64,000 nt of DNA from Salinibacterium hongtaonis (GTDB lineage Bacteria; Actinomycetota; Actinomycetes; Actinomycetales; Microbacteriaceae): assembly GCF_003065485.1 (NCBI RefSeq), contig NZ_CP026951.1, positions 1,178,001 to 1,242,000 on the forward strand, written 5' to 3'. The stretch's first letter is position 1. Every line of letters starts with the position of its first letter. Below are positions 8,240 to 17,813 of the stretch, one piece after another. The notes under the pieces were generated by a model. That model was not told the origin of the DNA, searched no databases, and worked only from the letters and a program-made list of their open reading frames with translations. Position numbers and translations under genes: made by a program.

Positions 8240-9775
8240 TTGTCTGATCGGATTCCCCCGGTCCTCCGGCCGGAGCATCCGTCGGCGAGATCCCTCAGCG
8301 GTCTTGTCGCAGAGTTCGGGCTCGAATCGGTCGGTTCGCTCGACGGCGTCGAGCTCACGGGCATCACACTTAGGTCTCCCGAGGTTGAGCCCGGTGACCT
8401 TTTCGTGGGGATGCCTGGTGCAACGACCCACGGAGCGCAGTACGCCGAGGCCGCGAAGGAATCTGGAGCGGTAGCTCTTCTCACAGACCCAGCCGGAGCC
8501 GAAATCGCCCGCGACGCCGGACTCCCCATCGTTATCGTCGACTCGCCCCGTGCAGCACTGGGGGAGCTCTCGTCCTGGCTCTACCAGACCAACGTTCACC
8601 CGCCTCTGACCCTCGGCGTGACCGGCACGAACGGCAAGACGTCGACGTCCTACATCCTTGAGGCGATTCTTCGACAGCTGGGGCTCGTCACCGGGCTCAG
8701 CACGACCGCAGAACGCCACATTGGCGACCTCACGGTCGTGAGCCGGCTCACGACACCCGAGGCGAGCGAGATCCACGCGCTCTTGGCTCGCATGCGCGAA
8801 AGCGAAGTGCGTGCGGTCGTGCTTGAGGTGAGCGCGCAAGCTCTGAGCAAGAACCGAATCGATGGCATCAGCTTCGACGTCGTCGGGTTCACCAATCTCA
8901 GCCATGACCATCTCGATGACTACTCCACCATGGAGGAGTACTTCGAAGCGAAGCGTGCTTTCTTCGAGCCGGATCGTGCTCGCCGCGGCGTTGTCTCCCT
9001 CGATTCGCCCTGGGGTGCCCGGCTTGTCGAAGAGTCCCGCATACCCGTCACAACGGTAGGTTCGCCCGGCGACGATGCCGAGTGGATTATGGATGTCCTC
9101 GAAGAGACCGCCGCGTACACATCGTTCACGCTGACAGGGCCAGAGGGCCGCTCGATGCAGACCAGGGTTCCGCTGATCGGTCGCCACATGGCAGCCAACG
9201 CGGCCCTTGCTATCGTCATGCTCGTCGAGGCGGGTTTTGAACTTGAGGCGATCGAGCATGCGGTTCACGGCGAGATCACGGCTTATTTGCCCGGGCGCAC
9301 CGAGCGAGTTTCTGGCGATCGAGGGCCCGCGGTATTTGTCGACTTCGGGCACAGCCCCGACGCGTTCCTCAAATCGCTTGAGGCAGTTCGCCGGTTCACC
9401 ACTGGCCGGGTAATCATGGTTTTCGGGGCAGACGGCGACCGGGATGCCACCAAGCGTCATGAGATGGGCCGCGTCGCTTCTGAGCATTCAGACATTCTCG
9501 TGATCACCGATCACCACCCGCGCTTCGAGGACCCTGTGTCGATTAGGGCAACCCTCATCGAAGGTGCCGAGCTGGCCGAGCATCAGGCGGAACTGCACGA
9601 GGTCAGCCCGCCAGAACAGGCCATCCGCCATGCGATTTCGCTGGCGCGCGAGGGGGATTCGATTCTCTGGGCCGGGCCTGGGCATCAGGATTACCGCGAT
9701 ATTCGCGGGGTTCGTACTCCGTATTCTGCGCGAGACGAGGCGCGGGCAGCACTGCGCGAGGCGGGCTGGGCGTAG
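8240..9775 (+). CDS. murE: UDP-MurNAc-dipeptide:L-amino acid ligase MurE
   Basis: 511 residues from TTG 8240, which has a GAGG ribosome site 6 bases upstream. All three Mur domains are present: N-terminal UDP-binding (about 1-120), the ATPase domain with intact P-loop GVTGTNGKTSTS (about 126-137), FTNLSHDHLDD and the AK lysine of YFEAKRAFF, and a C-terminal domain with GADGDRD. The residue-selecting loop reads TDHHPRFED (about residue 424) instead of the DNPR motif of mDAP-adding enzymes, so it probably adds a different third residue. Microbacteriaceae are known for Lys, Orn, DAB or homoserine. EVSAQAL replaces the usual EVSSHAL. It overlaps the degenerate murF by one base. Confidence 0.93.
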   Translation: MSDRIPPVLRPEHPSARSLSGLVAEFGLESVGSLDGVELTGITLRSPEVEPGDLFVGMPGATTHGAQYAEAAKESGAVALLTDPAGAEIARDAGLPIVIVDSPRAALGELSSWLYQTNVHPPLTLGVTGTNGKTSTSYILEAILRQLGLVTGLSTTAERHIGDLTVVSRLTTPEASEIHALLARMRESEVRAVVLEVSAQALSKNRIDGISFDVVGFTNLSHDHLDDYSTMEEYFEAKRAFFEPDRARRGVVSLDSPWGARLVEESRIPVTTVGSPGDDAEWIMDVLEETAAYTSFTLTGPEGRSMQTRVPLIGRHMAANAALAIVMLVEAGFELEAIEHAVHGEITAYLPGRTERVSGDRGPAVFVDFGHSPDAFLKSLEAVRRFTTGRVIMVFGADGDRDATKRHEMGRVASEHSDILVITDHHPRFEDPVSIRATLIEGAELAEHQAELHEVSPPEQAIRHAISLAREGDSILWAGPGHQDYRDIRGVRTPYSARDEARAALREAGWA

Positions 9776-10767
9776 TGTCGATTTTCTCTCCGGCCAACAT
9801 CACCGTGATCGGGGTCGTTGGCAGGTCTTCCACGTCGCGCATGCTCGCTGCCGTTGCGACGGCTGTTCCCGACGCTGTTTGGCCGGACACCGCCATCATT
9901 CTGTCCCAGGGTTCTAGCCGCGGGCAGAATGGCACGGATTCCCTTGCCTGGGGCGAGGCGCTCGCGCGCGTCGGTAACGACGGGGTTGTCGTTGTCCCGG
10001 CTACGGAAACTCGCATGCGGGATGCCGCCATGATGACGGGCGCTACCGTTCTCTCGTTCGGATCCGATCCTCGTGCGGACGTGAAGATTGTCGATGTGGT
10101 TGCGGCATCCACCGGGACCACGTTTGAGCTTGAGCTGGGGAGCGCCCGATACCGGGTCGCCCTGCAGATGCTGGGGGAGCACCTCGCGGAGGACGCCATG
10201 GCGGTGCTTACCGCCGCCTCGGCCGCCGGCATCGACGTCGACGTAGCGATCTCTGCTCTTGAGGAGCTTGAGAGTGTCGGCCCGTCGACGATGCACCCGA
10301 TCACTCGCGCCGACGGAGTCATGCTCATCGACGACACCGTATCGATGCATCCGTCGTCAGTGACGTCTGCGCTTAAGACGTTGGCGATGATCGGCACAGA
10401 AGGCCGCCGAACCGTCGCTGTGCTCGGGCAACTCGATCTCGACAACGCCGCAGGCATGACGGTCGCGGAGGAATCCGAGTATCGACGAGAAGCGCACGAC
10501 CGCATCGGCCGCATCGTCGTACGCCTCAACATCAAGCGACTCATCGTAATCGGGGACGAGGCGCGTCACATCCACAACGCTGCTGGCCTTGAAGGTTCCT
10601 GGAATGGCGAATCCGTGCTCGTGGGCTCCGTCGAGGAGGCATACGATCTACTGCGTGACAGTCTGGCAACGGGAGACGCGGTTCTGGTCAAGTACGCGAG
10701 TCGGCCAGACGCAGCGAGCACGCTCGTGTCTCGTCTCGAACAGTCTGCGCAGGTAACGACCCCATGA
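9775..10767 (+). CDS. Degenerate MurF-like protein, probably not a ligase
   Basis: 330 residues against about 450-500 for MurF. The C-terminal two thirds align by eye with actinobacterial MurF: RRTVAVLGQLDLDN, HDRIGRIVVRLNIKRLIVIG and LEGSWNGE match the MurF C-terminal domain. Three things are missing. The N-terminal substrate domain (about 100 residues) is absent. The P-loop GxxGSSGKTSTK has become GVVGRSSTSRM (residues 13-23), without lysine. The region with the FNNE, EM and AHL motifs and the carbamylated lysine is deleted. The YNANP motif reads VSMHP (about 189-193). It starts with GTG overlapping the murE stop and ends with ATGA overlapping mraY, so it is still read through and coupled. 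Codon use looks normal. It cannot bind ATP by the known mechanism. Confidence 0.8.
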   Translation: MSIFSPANITVIGVVGRSSTSRMLAAVATAVPDAVWPDTAIILSQGSSRGQNGTDSLAWGEALARVGNDGVVVVPATETRMRDAAMMTGATVLSFGSDPRADVKIVDVVAASTGTTFELELGSARYRVALQMLGEHLAEDAMAVLTAASAAGIDVDVAISALEELESVGPSTMHPITRADGVMLIDDTVSMHPSSVTSALKTLAMIGTEGRRTVAVLGQLDLDNAAGMTVAEESEYRREAHDRIGRIVVRLNIKRLIVIGDEARHIHNAAGLEGSWNGESVLVGSVEEAYDLLRDSLATGDAVLVKYASRPDAASTLVSRLEQSAQVTTP

Positions 10768-11870
10768 TCACCCTTCTCGTCGCGGCGGCGGTTTCTCTCG
10801 TCTTCTCGCTTCTACTGACGCCGCTGTTCGCACGTACCTTCAGGCGCATGAACCTCGGGCAGTTCATTAGGGCTGATACCCCCACAACTCATGTGGTGAA
10901 GCGCGGCACTCCCTCGATGGGCGGCGTGGTCTTTATTATCGCCGCGGTAACGGGTTACTTTGTGGGTCACCTTGTCGGGCGTGAACCGCCCTCGGTGCCG
11001 GCTCTTCTGGTGATCCTGATGATGGTGGGTCTCGGCCTTATCGGCTTCATCGATGACTTCATGAAGGTGCACCGCCAGAACAGTCTTGGCCTCTCAGGGC
11101 CGCTCAAGATTGTGGGCACAATCATCGTGTCCGTCATCTTCTCAGTGCTCGCTCTCAACTACCACGACAGCAACGGAGTGAGCGCAGCATCCACCGCCGT
11201 TTCGGTTGTTCGCGACCTGCCCTTCCTTGATTTTGTCGCGATCTTCGGTGCCGGTGTCGGCGTCGTCCTGGCGATTGCCTGGATGGCGCTCATCACCACG
11301 AGCGTCTCCAACGCGGTGAATCTTGCTGATGGTCTCGACGGTCTGGCCGCGGGCGCATCCATCTTTGCCCTCGGCTCGTACATCATCATCGGTTTCTGGC
11401 AGAACCAGCAGTCATGCTTCGCTGGTGGCCTCGACCCCGACGTCGCAAGCCAGTGCTACGAGGTAGCGAGCCCTCTTGACCTTGCCGTTATCGCGGCTGC
11501 TGTGGTTGGCGCCGTCATCGGTTTCTTGTGGTGGAACACATCACCGGCCCAGATCATGATGGGCGACACCGGTTCTTTCGGACTCGGCGGCGCTCTCGCA
11601 GCGCTGGCGATCCTGTCGCGCACTGAGTTGCTTCTGATCCTCCTCGGCGGTCTCTTCGTCGTGATCACCGGTCAGGTCATCATTCAGCGCATGTACTTCA
11701 AGGCAACCAAGGGCAAGCGCATTTGGAAGGCAAGCCCGCTGCACCATCACTTTGAGATGGTCGGATGGCCCGAGGTCACGATCGTTGTGAGGTTCTGGCT
11801 GATCGCCGGTCTTTTTGTCGCCGGCGGAGTTTTCCTCTTCTACATCGAATGGCTCGCGCTCTTGCCATGA
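10764..11870 (+). CDS. mraY: Phospho-MurNAc-pentapeptide translocase MraY
   Basis: 368 residues, polytopic with about ten membrane helices. Signature motifs are intact: GFIDDFMKV (Asp pair), NLADGLDGLA, GDTGSFGLGGAL and LHHHFE near the C-terminus. It transfers phospho-MurNAc-peptide from UDP to undecaprenyl phosphate to form lipid I. The ATG overlaps the stop of the MurF-like gene and its stop overlaps the murD-like start, giving four-base ATGA junctions on both sides. Its usual substrate is the pentapeptide made by MurF, which makes the state of its two neighbours odd. Confidence 0.96.
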   Translation: MITLLVAAAVSLVFSLLLTPLFARTFRRMNLGQFIRADTPTTHVVKRGTPSMGGVVFIIAAVTGYFVGHLVGREPPSVPALLVILMMVGLGLIGFIDDFMKVHRQNSLGLSGPLKIVGTIIVSVIFSVLALNYHDSNGVSAASTAVSVVRDLPFLDFVAIFGAGVGVVLAIAWMALITTSVSNAVNLADGLDGLAAGASIFALGSYIIIGFWQNQQSCFAGGLDPDVASQCYEVASPLDLAVIAAAVVGAVIGFLWWNTSPAQIMMGDTGSFGLGGALAALAILSRTELLLILLGGLFVVITGQVIIQRMYFKATKGKRIWKASPLHHHFEMVGWPEVTIVVRFWLIAGLFVAGGVFLFYIEWLALLP

Positions 11871-12909
11871 GTGAGTTTCGAGCAGAATCGCTGACGAGTT
11901 GGCACGCCGAATGGCGAGGGCTCAGGGTCGCCGTCTTGGGCCTCGGAGCCAGCGGATTCTCGAGCGCTGACACGCTGCTGGAACTTGGCGCCGTGGTGAC
12001 CGTATTCTCAGAGATTCACACGGATGAACGAGAGCAGCTTCTCGGCGTGATCGGCGGCGATCTGGTGGTGACGACGCCCGGCATCGAGCACGCGCCCGAG
12101 TATCGGGAACGATTGGCGGCTCTCGACCCCGAGCTTGTTGTCGTGTCTCCGGGATTTGCCGCAGACAACCCGCTTGTCGTGTGGGCTCGCGAGCGTGGCG
12201 TTCCCGTCTGGGGAGACATCGAACTCGCGTGGCGCGTTCGAGACAAGGTCGCCCCGGCCGAGTGGATCGTCGTGGCAGGTGGAGCAGAAGCCACCGCCGC
12301 AGCGCGTGTCGCCGAAACTATCCTGCTCGCCGGCGGGGTCAAGACCATATGGTGTGGCCTGGGGGGATATCGGTTCTCGATGCAATTCGCGCACCGGAGG
12401 GCTGGGATGTCGTCGTCGTCGCAGCGTCGGATGCCCAGCTTCACTACACGACGTCGATCTCCGCACTGGCAGCCGCATGCATCGAATCGCGGCCGAGTGA
12501 TCCTGCAGGCTGGATGAGCGAAGATCTGTCGCGCGCGGCTCTCGCCCGCGTTTTTGACGAGGCTCGCAGCGCGTGCATCTATAACAAGGGCGACCTCGAG
12601 ACCCAGACCATGGTTGAGCAAGCCGAAGTCGTTGAAGGCTGTCGTGCTATCGGAGTAGGCCTGGGGATTCCCGGCCCCAGCGACTTCGGAGTAGTCGAGG
12701 GAATCCTCTGCGATCGTGCTTTTCTCGACGAACGACGCTCGTCTGCGATCGAACTCGCGGAGGTCGGCGACCTTGAACCCGCAGGGCTGATGTCGCGCGA
12801 GGGCGTTTTGCTCGTGCTGACCGCCAGCGCAATGGCTCGAGCCTATGGAGTTGCCGCGTCTGCCGTCGGGGTGGCGCTTGCCGCCCTCGGCGCATCCCAC
12901 GAGGAGTGA
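11867..12909 (+). pseudogene. Degenerate MurD-like gene, no C-terminal domain, one apparent frameshift
   Basis: Read with one extra base in the G-run at 12361-12366, it gives about 347 residues against about 460-500 for MurD. The N-terminal domain is recognisable (WRGLRVAVLGLGASGFSSAD) and stretches such as ARSACIYNKGDLETQ, MVEQAEVVEG and GPSDFGVVEGILCDRAFL match actinobacterial MurD. The P-loop GTNGKTTT is replaced by AGGAEATAA (about residues 138-147), the ELSSxQLH motif by AASDAQLHY, and the DHLDWHG and carbamylated-lysine block is missing. The reading frame stops just where the C-terminal D-Glu-binding domain should begin. The start overlaps mraY (ATGA). The frameshift alone may be a base-calling error; the loss of catalytic residues is in frame and is not explained that way. 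Confidence 0.8.
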
Positions 12910-13014
12910 TTGCTGCGTGAGCGATGATCGTTACTGCGACACGCGCTCACGCTGGAGCCTTCAGCCCCCTCGTCGGCTGAGACTAGTCAGATGAGCACAC
13001 GTGAGGGGGTCGGC

Positions 13015-14214
13015 ATGAGCGCGTCAGAGGCCGAATCCCGCTCCCGGGCACCAGCAGCGGTCGTTGCGGTTCGCAAGCTTTTCGGCGCCGAAACGGCTAA
13101 TTTCTACCTATTGCTGGGAACGACTCTCTTTCTGGTGGCACTAGGCCTCGTCATGGTGTTGTCGTCGTCGTCCGTGACGTCGTTCACCGAGTCCGGGCAG
13201 TTCTTCGGCGGATTCGAGCGCCAGGCTCTCTTCGTCGCTATGGGTATTCCTTTGATGCTGTTGGCATCGCGGATCCCCGCCACATTTTGGAAGAAGTGGG
13301 CAGGGGTCGCCCTCGTCGGGGCGGTCGTGATTCAGTTCTTGACTGTCGCGACGCCGCTCGGGTATGCCTCGGGCGGCAACCAGAACTGGATCCGATTCGG
13401 AAACTTCAGCTTTCAGCCCTCCGAGTTGATCAAGCTCGCTCTCATGCTGTGGATGGCCCTCATCCTCTCGCGCAAACAACTCGTCATCCGTCAGTGGAGA
13501 GAAGTACTCCTGCCGGTAGCTCCGGTAGCCGGGGTGGCCGTCGGCCTCGTCATGATGGGTGGAGACCTTGGCACGGTGATCATTCTCGCCGCCATGGTCT
13601 TGGGCGCCCTGTTCTTTGCCGGGGCGAAGCTTCTCCATCTCGCCGCCGCAGTGATTGTCTTAGCCTCAGGGGCTCTCCTTCTTGCGCTGGGTAGCAATAA
13701 CCGTCAGAGTCGCATCGACGTATGGCAGAGCGGCTGCACCTCGCCAGACGACTATGCGAGCGGATGCTGGCAGACGCTTCATGGCTGGTGGGCGCTTGCC
13801 TCCGGCGGGGTTTTCGGTGTCGGGCTCGGCAACTCCAAGGCCAAGTGGAACTGGTTGCCCGAAGCCGATAACGACTTCATCTTCGCGATTATTGGCGAGG
13901 AACTCGGGCTGCTCGGCGCCATCATTGTGCTGACCCTGTTCATCGTTATGGCGATCTCATTCGTCCGCATCATCCGAGCTAACGACGACCCGTACGCCAA
14001 GATCGCCGTGAGCACCGTTCTCGTGTGGATTGTGGGACAGGCGCTCGTGAATATTGCGGTCGTTCTCGGCCTTTTGCCGGTGTTGGGTGTTCCCCTTCCG
14101 CTGATTTCGGCCGGAGGAACCGCGCTTATCGCGAGCATGCTCGCGATTGGGGTCGTGCTGTCGTTCGCGCGGCAGCCGGTCGCGAGGACAGACCAAAGGA
14201 GAGTACGACCCTAG
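13015..14214 (+). CDS. ftsW: Septal peptidoglycan polymerase FtsW (SEDS family)
   Basis: 399 residues with about ten membrane helices. SEDS features: GNQNWIRFGNFSFQPSE split over about residues 115-132, MGGDLGT, LPEADNDFIFAIIGEELG and PLISAGGTALIASM. The start is placed at ATG 13015, which has GAGGGGG five bases upstream; an in-frame ATG at 12991 lacks such a site. The enzyme polymerises lipid II with FtsI. It lies about 105 bp after the MurD-like gene, and its stop overlaps the murG start by one base. Confidence 0.95.
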   Translation: MSASEAESRSRAPAAVVAVRKLFGAETANFYLLLGTTLFLVALGLVMVLSSSSVTSFTESGQFFGGFERQALFVAMGIPLMLLASRIPATFWKKWAGVALVGAVVIQFLTVATPLGYASGGNQNWIRFGNFSFQPSELIKLALMLWMALILSRKQLVIRQWREVLLPVAPVAGVAVGLVMMGGDLGTVIILAAMVLGALFFAGAKLLHLAAAVIVLASGALLLALGSNNRQSRIDVWQSGCTSPDDYASGCWQTLHGWWALASGGVFGVGLGNSKAKWNWLPEADNDFIFAIIGEELGLLGAIIVLTLFIVMAISFVRIIRANDDPYAKIAVSTVLVWIVGQALVNIAVVLGLLPVLGVPLPLISAGGTALIASMLAIGVVLSFARQPVARTDQRRVRP

Positions 14215-15293
14215 TGACCACCTATCTTTTGTGCGGCGGGGGCACAGCGGGTCATGTGAACCCGCTTCTTGCGATCGCGGATCGGCTGCGCAGCACCGAA
14301 CCGGATTCGACAATCATTGTGCTCGGCACGGCAGAAGGGCTCGAGGCCCGCCTCGTTCCCGAGCGGGGCTATGAACTTGTGACGGTGCCCAAGCTGCCGT
14401 TTCCGCGTCGACCGAACCGAGCCGCCCTTTCGTTCCCCGGCAAGCTGTCCGGCTTGGTCAGATCGATCGGCGACGTCATTGCATCCCGTGGGGTCGACGT
14501 CGTTGTGGGGGTCGGGGGATATGTCTCCGCTCCGGCCTATGTTGCCGCGCGCCGCGCGGGCGTGCCCATCGCCCTGCACGAGGCGAATGCACGACCGGGC
14601 ATGGCGAACCGACTGGGCGCGATGTTGACCAAACAGGTCGGAGTTGCTTTTGAGGGCACCCCACTTCGCCATAGCAGGGTCGTCGGCATGCCGCTTCGCG
14701 ATGAGATCGAGAAGCTTGACCGGCGCTCGGCCAGGGCGCAGGCTGTCGACTTTTTTGGACTCGATCCGCACCGGCACACGCTTCTCGTCACGGGTGGTTC
14801 CCTCGGGGCCCGCGTGATCAACGAGACGGTCGCGGAGTCGGCGGCGATCATCCTGGGCACGGGCTGGCAGATCCTCCACATCACGGGAGAGAGAGACGTC
14901 GATGCGGTGACAGAGCCGCTGCCGCACCATCATGTGGTGGCGTATTGCGACCGCATGGATCTCGCCCTCGCCGTGGCCGATCTTGCCGTGTCGCGAGCAG
15001 GCGCCGCCACGGTGAGCGAGCTGACGGGTCTCGGCATCCCGGCCGTCTATGTTCCTCTTGCGATCGGCAACGGCGAGCAGCGCTTGAATGCGCGTCATGC
15101 CGTCTCCCGCGGTGCCGCGATTCTCGTCGACAATTCCGATTTCACCCCGGGGTGGGTACGGGAGACTCTGGTGCCGTTGATGATGGATCAGGCGGCACTC
15201 GTCGAGATGGCGGGCCGCGCCGCAGGCATTGGGGTGCTCAATGGCACCGACCGCATGATTGAGCTAGTCCACGAGGCAGTCAGGATAAATTAG
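14214..15293 (+). CDS. murG: Lipid II synthase MurG (GlcNAc transferase)
   Basis: 359 residues from GTG 14214, overlapping the ftsW stop and preceded by AAAGGAG. GT-B fold: [15 protein letters not shown] at residues 7-21, [38 protein letters not shown] and [15 protein letters not shown] for UDP-GlcNAc binding. It adds GlcNAc to lipid I on the inner membrane face. All family motifs look intact. Confidence 0.96.
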   Translation: MTTYLLCGGGTAGHVNPLLAIADRLRSTEPDSTIIVLGTAEGLEARLVPERGYELVTVPKLPFPRRPNRAALSFPGKLSGLVRSIGDVIASRGVDVVVGVGGYVSAPAYVAARRAGVPIALHEANARPGMANRLGAMLTKQVGVAFEGTPLRHSRVVGMPLRDEIEKLDRRSARAQAVDFFGLDPHRHTLLVTGGSLGARVINETVAESAAIILGTGWQILHITGERDVDAVTEPLPHHHVVAYCDRMDLALAVADLAVSRAGAATVSELTGLGIPAVYVPLAIGNGEQRLNARHAVSRGAAILVDNSDFTPGWVRETLVPLMMDQAALVEMAGRAAGIGVLNGTDRMIELVHEAVRIN

Positions 15294-15298
15294 GCACG

Positions 15299-16711
15299 AT
15301 GATCAAATCTGACTTCTCCAACCCCGTTCCCGAGCGGTTGTCCCAGGTGCATTTCGTGGGAATCGGCGGCGCGGGCATGAGCGGCATCGCCTCGATGTTT
15401 GTGGACGCCGGCATCGTGGTTACGGGATCTGATTCCCGAGACGGAGCGACGGTGGAGGCGCTCCGCGCACGCGGCGTTGCGGTGGCGATCGGCCATAGCG
15501 CAGCCAACATCGCTGAGCCGGATGCCCTCGTGGTGACCGGCGCTATCGCCGAAGATAACCCCGAATATGTTGAGGCCCGTCGCCGCGGTATCCCCACGAT
15601 TCACCGGGCCCAGGCTCTCGCCTGGCTCACCTCGTCGGCGCGTCTGGTAGCCGTTGCGGGTGCGCATGGAAAGACCACGTCGACGGCGATGCTCGTCACG
15701 GCCCTGCGCCAGCTTGGAGCGGATCCCAGCTTCGTCAACGGGGGTGTCATCCGCGATCTTGGCGTTAGCGCCGCGCGGGGAGCAGGAGAACTCTTTGTTG
15801 TCGAGGCGGACGAGTCGGACGGCTCCTTCCTGCTCTACGACACGGCTGTTGCCCTCATTACGAACGTCGACCCTGACCACCTGGACCACTACGGCTCGAG
15901 GCAGGCGTTTTCTGATGCGTTCGTCGAGTTTGCATCTAAGGCGCGCGAATTCGTGGCGATCTCGTCGGATGATCCCGGTGCCGTAGAGATCGCGGCGCAT
16001 CTGCGCGATAGTCGCGTCATCACTTTTGGCATGGCGCCGACGGCCGATGTTCGCCTGCATGCAATTGACGCCGGCGCCATCGTGTCGTTCTCGCTTTCGT
16101 GGCGGGGCGAGGAGTTCGCGGGGGCACTCAGGGTCGCAGGAGTGCACAACGCGGTCAACGCCGCTGGGGCCTTCGCTGTGTTGGTCGGGTTGGGCTTCGA
16201 GCCGCAGGCGTCGCTTGACGCACTCGCGACATTTGGTGGCGCCGAACGACGCTTCGAGTTTCGAGGTGAAGTCGATGGCGTGCGCGTCTTCGATGACTTC
16301 GCACACCATCCCACCGAGGTTGAGGCTGCACTCTCTGGCGCGCGAGGAGTGGTCGGCACGGGGCGCGTTATCCCGCTGTTTCAGCCGCACCTCTTCACCC
16401 GCACGCAAGATATGGCGCAGGAATTCGCCGACACTCTCGAGCGCCTTGCCGACTACACAATCGTTCTGCCCATCTACGGTGCTCGCCAGGATCCGATCCC
16501 CGGTGTGACGGGCGCAATGATCACCGAGCGCTTCAGCGACCCCAGCAAGGGCCGCTACATAGAGGATTGGCAGGCGGCGGCGGAGTACGCGGCTGAAATC
16601 TCTCGGCCCGGAGACATTCTTGTTCCGATGGGTGGAGGGGATGTGCACCTCATAATTCCGAGCGTGCTCAGCGCCCTTGAGCGCAAGGCTGCGGTGAATG
16701 AAACGCCCTGA
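15299..16711 (+). CDS. murC: UDP-N-acetylmuramate:L-alanine ligase MurC
   Basis: 470 residues, full length. N-terminal [17 protein letters not shown] binds UDP-MurNAc, the P-loop [12 protein letters not shown] lies near residue 120, followed by [24 protein letters not shown] and [11 protein letters not shown]. The C-terminal domain has [10 protein letters not shown] and FQPHLFTRT. It adds the first peptide residue. Unlike the MurF-like and MurD-like proteins of the same cluster, every catalytic motif is kept. Five bases after murG; overlaps ftsQ by 14. Confidence 0.96.
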   Translation: MIKSDFSNPVPERLSQVHFVGIGGAGMSGIASMFVDAGIVVTGSDSRDGATVEALRARGVAVAIGHSAANIAEPDALVVTGAIAEDNPEYVEARRRGIPTIHRAQALAWLTSSARLVAVAGAHGKTTSTAMLVTALRQLGADPSFVNGGVIRDLGVSAARGAGELFVVEADESDGSFLLYDTAVALITNVDPDHLDHYGSRQAFSDAFVEFASKAREFVAISSDDPGAVEIAAHLRDSRVITFGMAPTADVRLHAIDAGAIVSFSLSWRGEEFAGALRVAGVHNAVNAAGAFAVLVGLGFEPQASLDALATFGGAERRFEFRGEVDGVRVFDDFAHHPTEVEAALSGARGVVGTGRVIPLFQPHLFTRTQDMAQEFADTLERLADYTIVLPIYGARQDPIPGVTGAMITERFSDPSKGRYIEDWQAAAEYAAEISRPGDILVPMGGGDVHLIIPSVLSALERKAAVNETP

Positions 16712-17759
16712 GGGCTTCGATAGCTCTGCAGCGGCACGGCAGGTGCCGCCTGCTCCCGTGACTTCGGCGAGCCCCGAAGAGGGAGGTCTTTCTGGCAGTG
16801 CTACTCCGAAGGGAGCGAAGCCCGCCAAGAGCTTGAGTGCCAAGAGCACTCTTCGTCGGTTGCCAGCGCGCAGCCAGCAGCCTGCGGACCGGGATAGTGC
16901 GGGCGATGCGCCCGTGGTTGTGCCGAAGCGTGCGACAAAGTCGCGGCCCGTCAGTAACCCTGTGGAGTCTGCGGCGGATGCGGCGAAGCGCGCCAGGCGG
17001 GAGGCGCGGCGAGCGACGAGGGCTCGGCGCAGGTTTGAAAAGTCTGAAGTGCGGCGGTTCACGCGGCGCGCGCGACACCGCAGGGTGGCGTGGCTTGCGG
17101 CGGGCGGCACTGTTGCCGTGTTTGCTGCGCTCATTGCTGTCGCGGTCTTCTCTCCGCTTCTGTCCCTCGACAAAATCGAGGTGACTGGCACATCCCGAAT
17201 CGATCCTGCGGCTGTAGTCGATTCCGTAGACGGCCAAATGGGCACTCCGCTGGCGCTCGTCGATCTTGATCGTTTGACTCGTGAGCTGGGTGAGTTCCCT
17301 CTGATCAGGAGCTACGTCACCGAGATGGTGCCTCCGCACACCATGGTGATCCACATCACCGAGCGACAGCCTGTAGGCGCCATCATCGTGGGCGACGGGT
17401 ATCGCCTGGTTGATCCTGCCGGTGTCGTGGTTGAGAAGTCCGATACTCGTCCGCCGGGGGTTCCGCTGCTGGAGTTGGTGGGTGCCGACGAGGATTCGAC
17501 GACGTTCGACTCGGTCGTTGAGGTGCTCCTAGCGCTTCCGCCGGAGGTGCTCGCGACGGTCGATTCCGTGACCGCCTCGACGATGGACGATGTCACCCTG
17601 GTCTTCGGTGGGGTCGGGCAGCGAGTGGTGTGGGGGAGCGCAGACCGTTCTGAGCTCAAAGCGCGCGTGCTCGAGAAGCTGATTGCCAATCAGGATCCGG
17701 CGATAGCGGTCGAGTACGACGTGACGGCGCCGTTGAGCGCGGTTGTGCGCCCTCTCTGA
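16698..17759 (+). CDS. ftsQ: Cell division protein FtsQ (DivIB-like)
   Basis: 353 residues: a long, basic, Ala/Pro-rich cytoplasmic tail (about 1-129), one membrane helix (about 130-152), then a POTRA domain ([18 protein letters not shown] onward, about 157-225) and the FtsQ domain ([27 protein letters not shown]). It nucleates the FtsQLB scaffold of the divisome. The cytoplasmic tail is long, as in other Actinobacteria, and low in complexity. Confidence 0.9.
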   Translation: MKRPEGFDSSAAARQVPPAPVTSASPEEGGLSGSATPKGAKPAKSLSAKSTLRRLPARSQQPADRDSAGDAPVVVPKRATKSRPVSNPVESAADAAKRARREARRATRARRRFEKSEVRRFTRRARHRRVAWLAAGGTVAVFAALIAVAVFSPLLSLDKIEVTGTSRIDPAAVVDSVDGQMGTPLALVDLDRLTRELGEFPLIRSYVTEMVPPHTMVIHITERQPVGAIIVGDGYRLVDPAGVVVEKSDTRPPGVPLLELVGADEDSTTFDSVVEVLLALPPEVLATVDSVTASTMDDVTLVFGGVGQRVVWGSADRSELKARVLEKLIANQDPAIAVEYDVTAPLSAVVRPL

Positions 17760-17813
17760 CGCAAATTTCGGGTGTCCGAGCGCCCGGGGGTGAGAATCTC
17801 CCTGGCGTTTTCC

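Noticed and set aside
9775-10767. Sequencing error as explanation for the MurF-like protein
   Set aside because: The frame is uninterrupted and the missing P-loop residues are substitutions and in-frame losses, which base-calling errors would not produce.
15290-17245. Long minus-strand open frame opposite murC and ftsQ
   Set aside because: It has no recognisable domain and lies entirely under well-supported genes; long antisense frames are common in GC-rich coding DNA. The same holds for those opposite murE (8165-9487), ctaD (33804-35114), qcrB (36622-37836) and helY (52871-54079).
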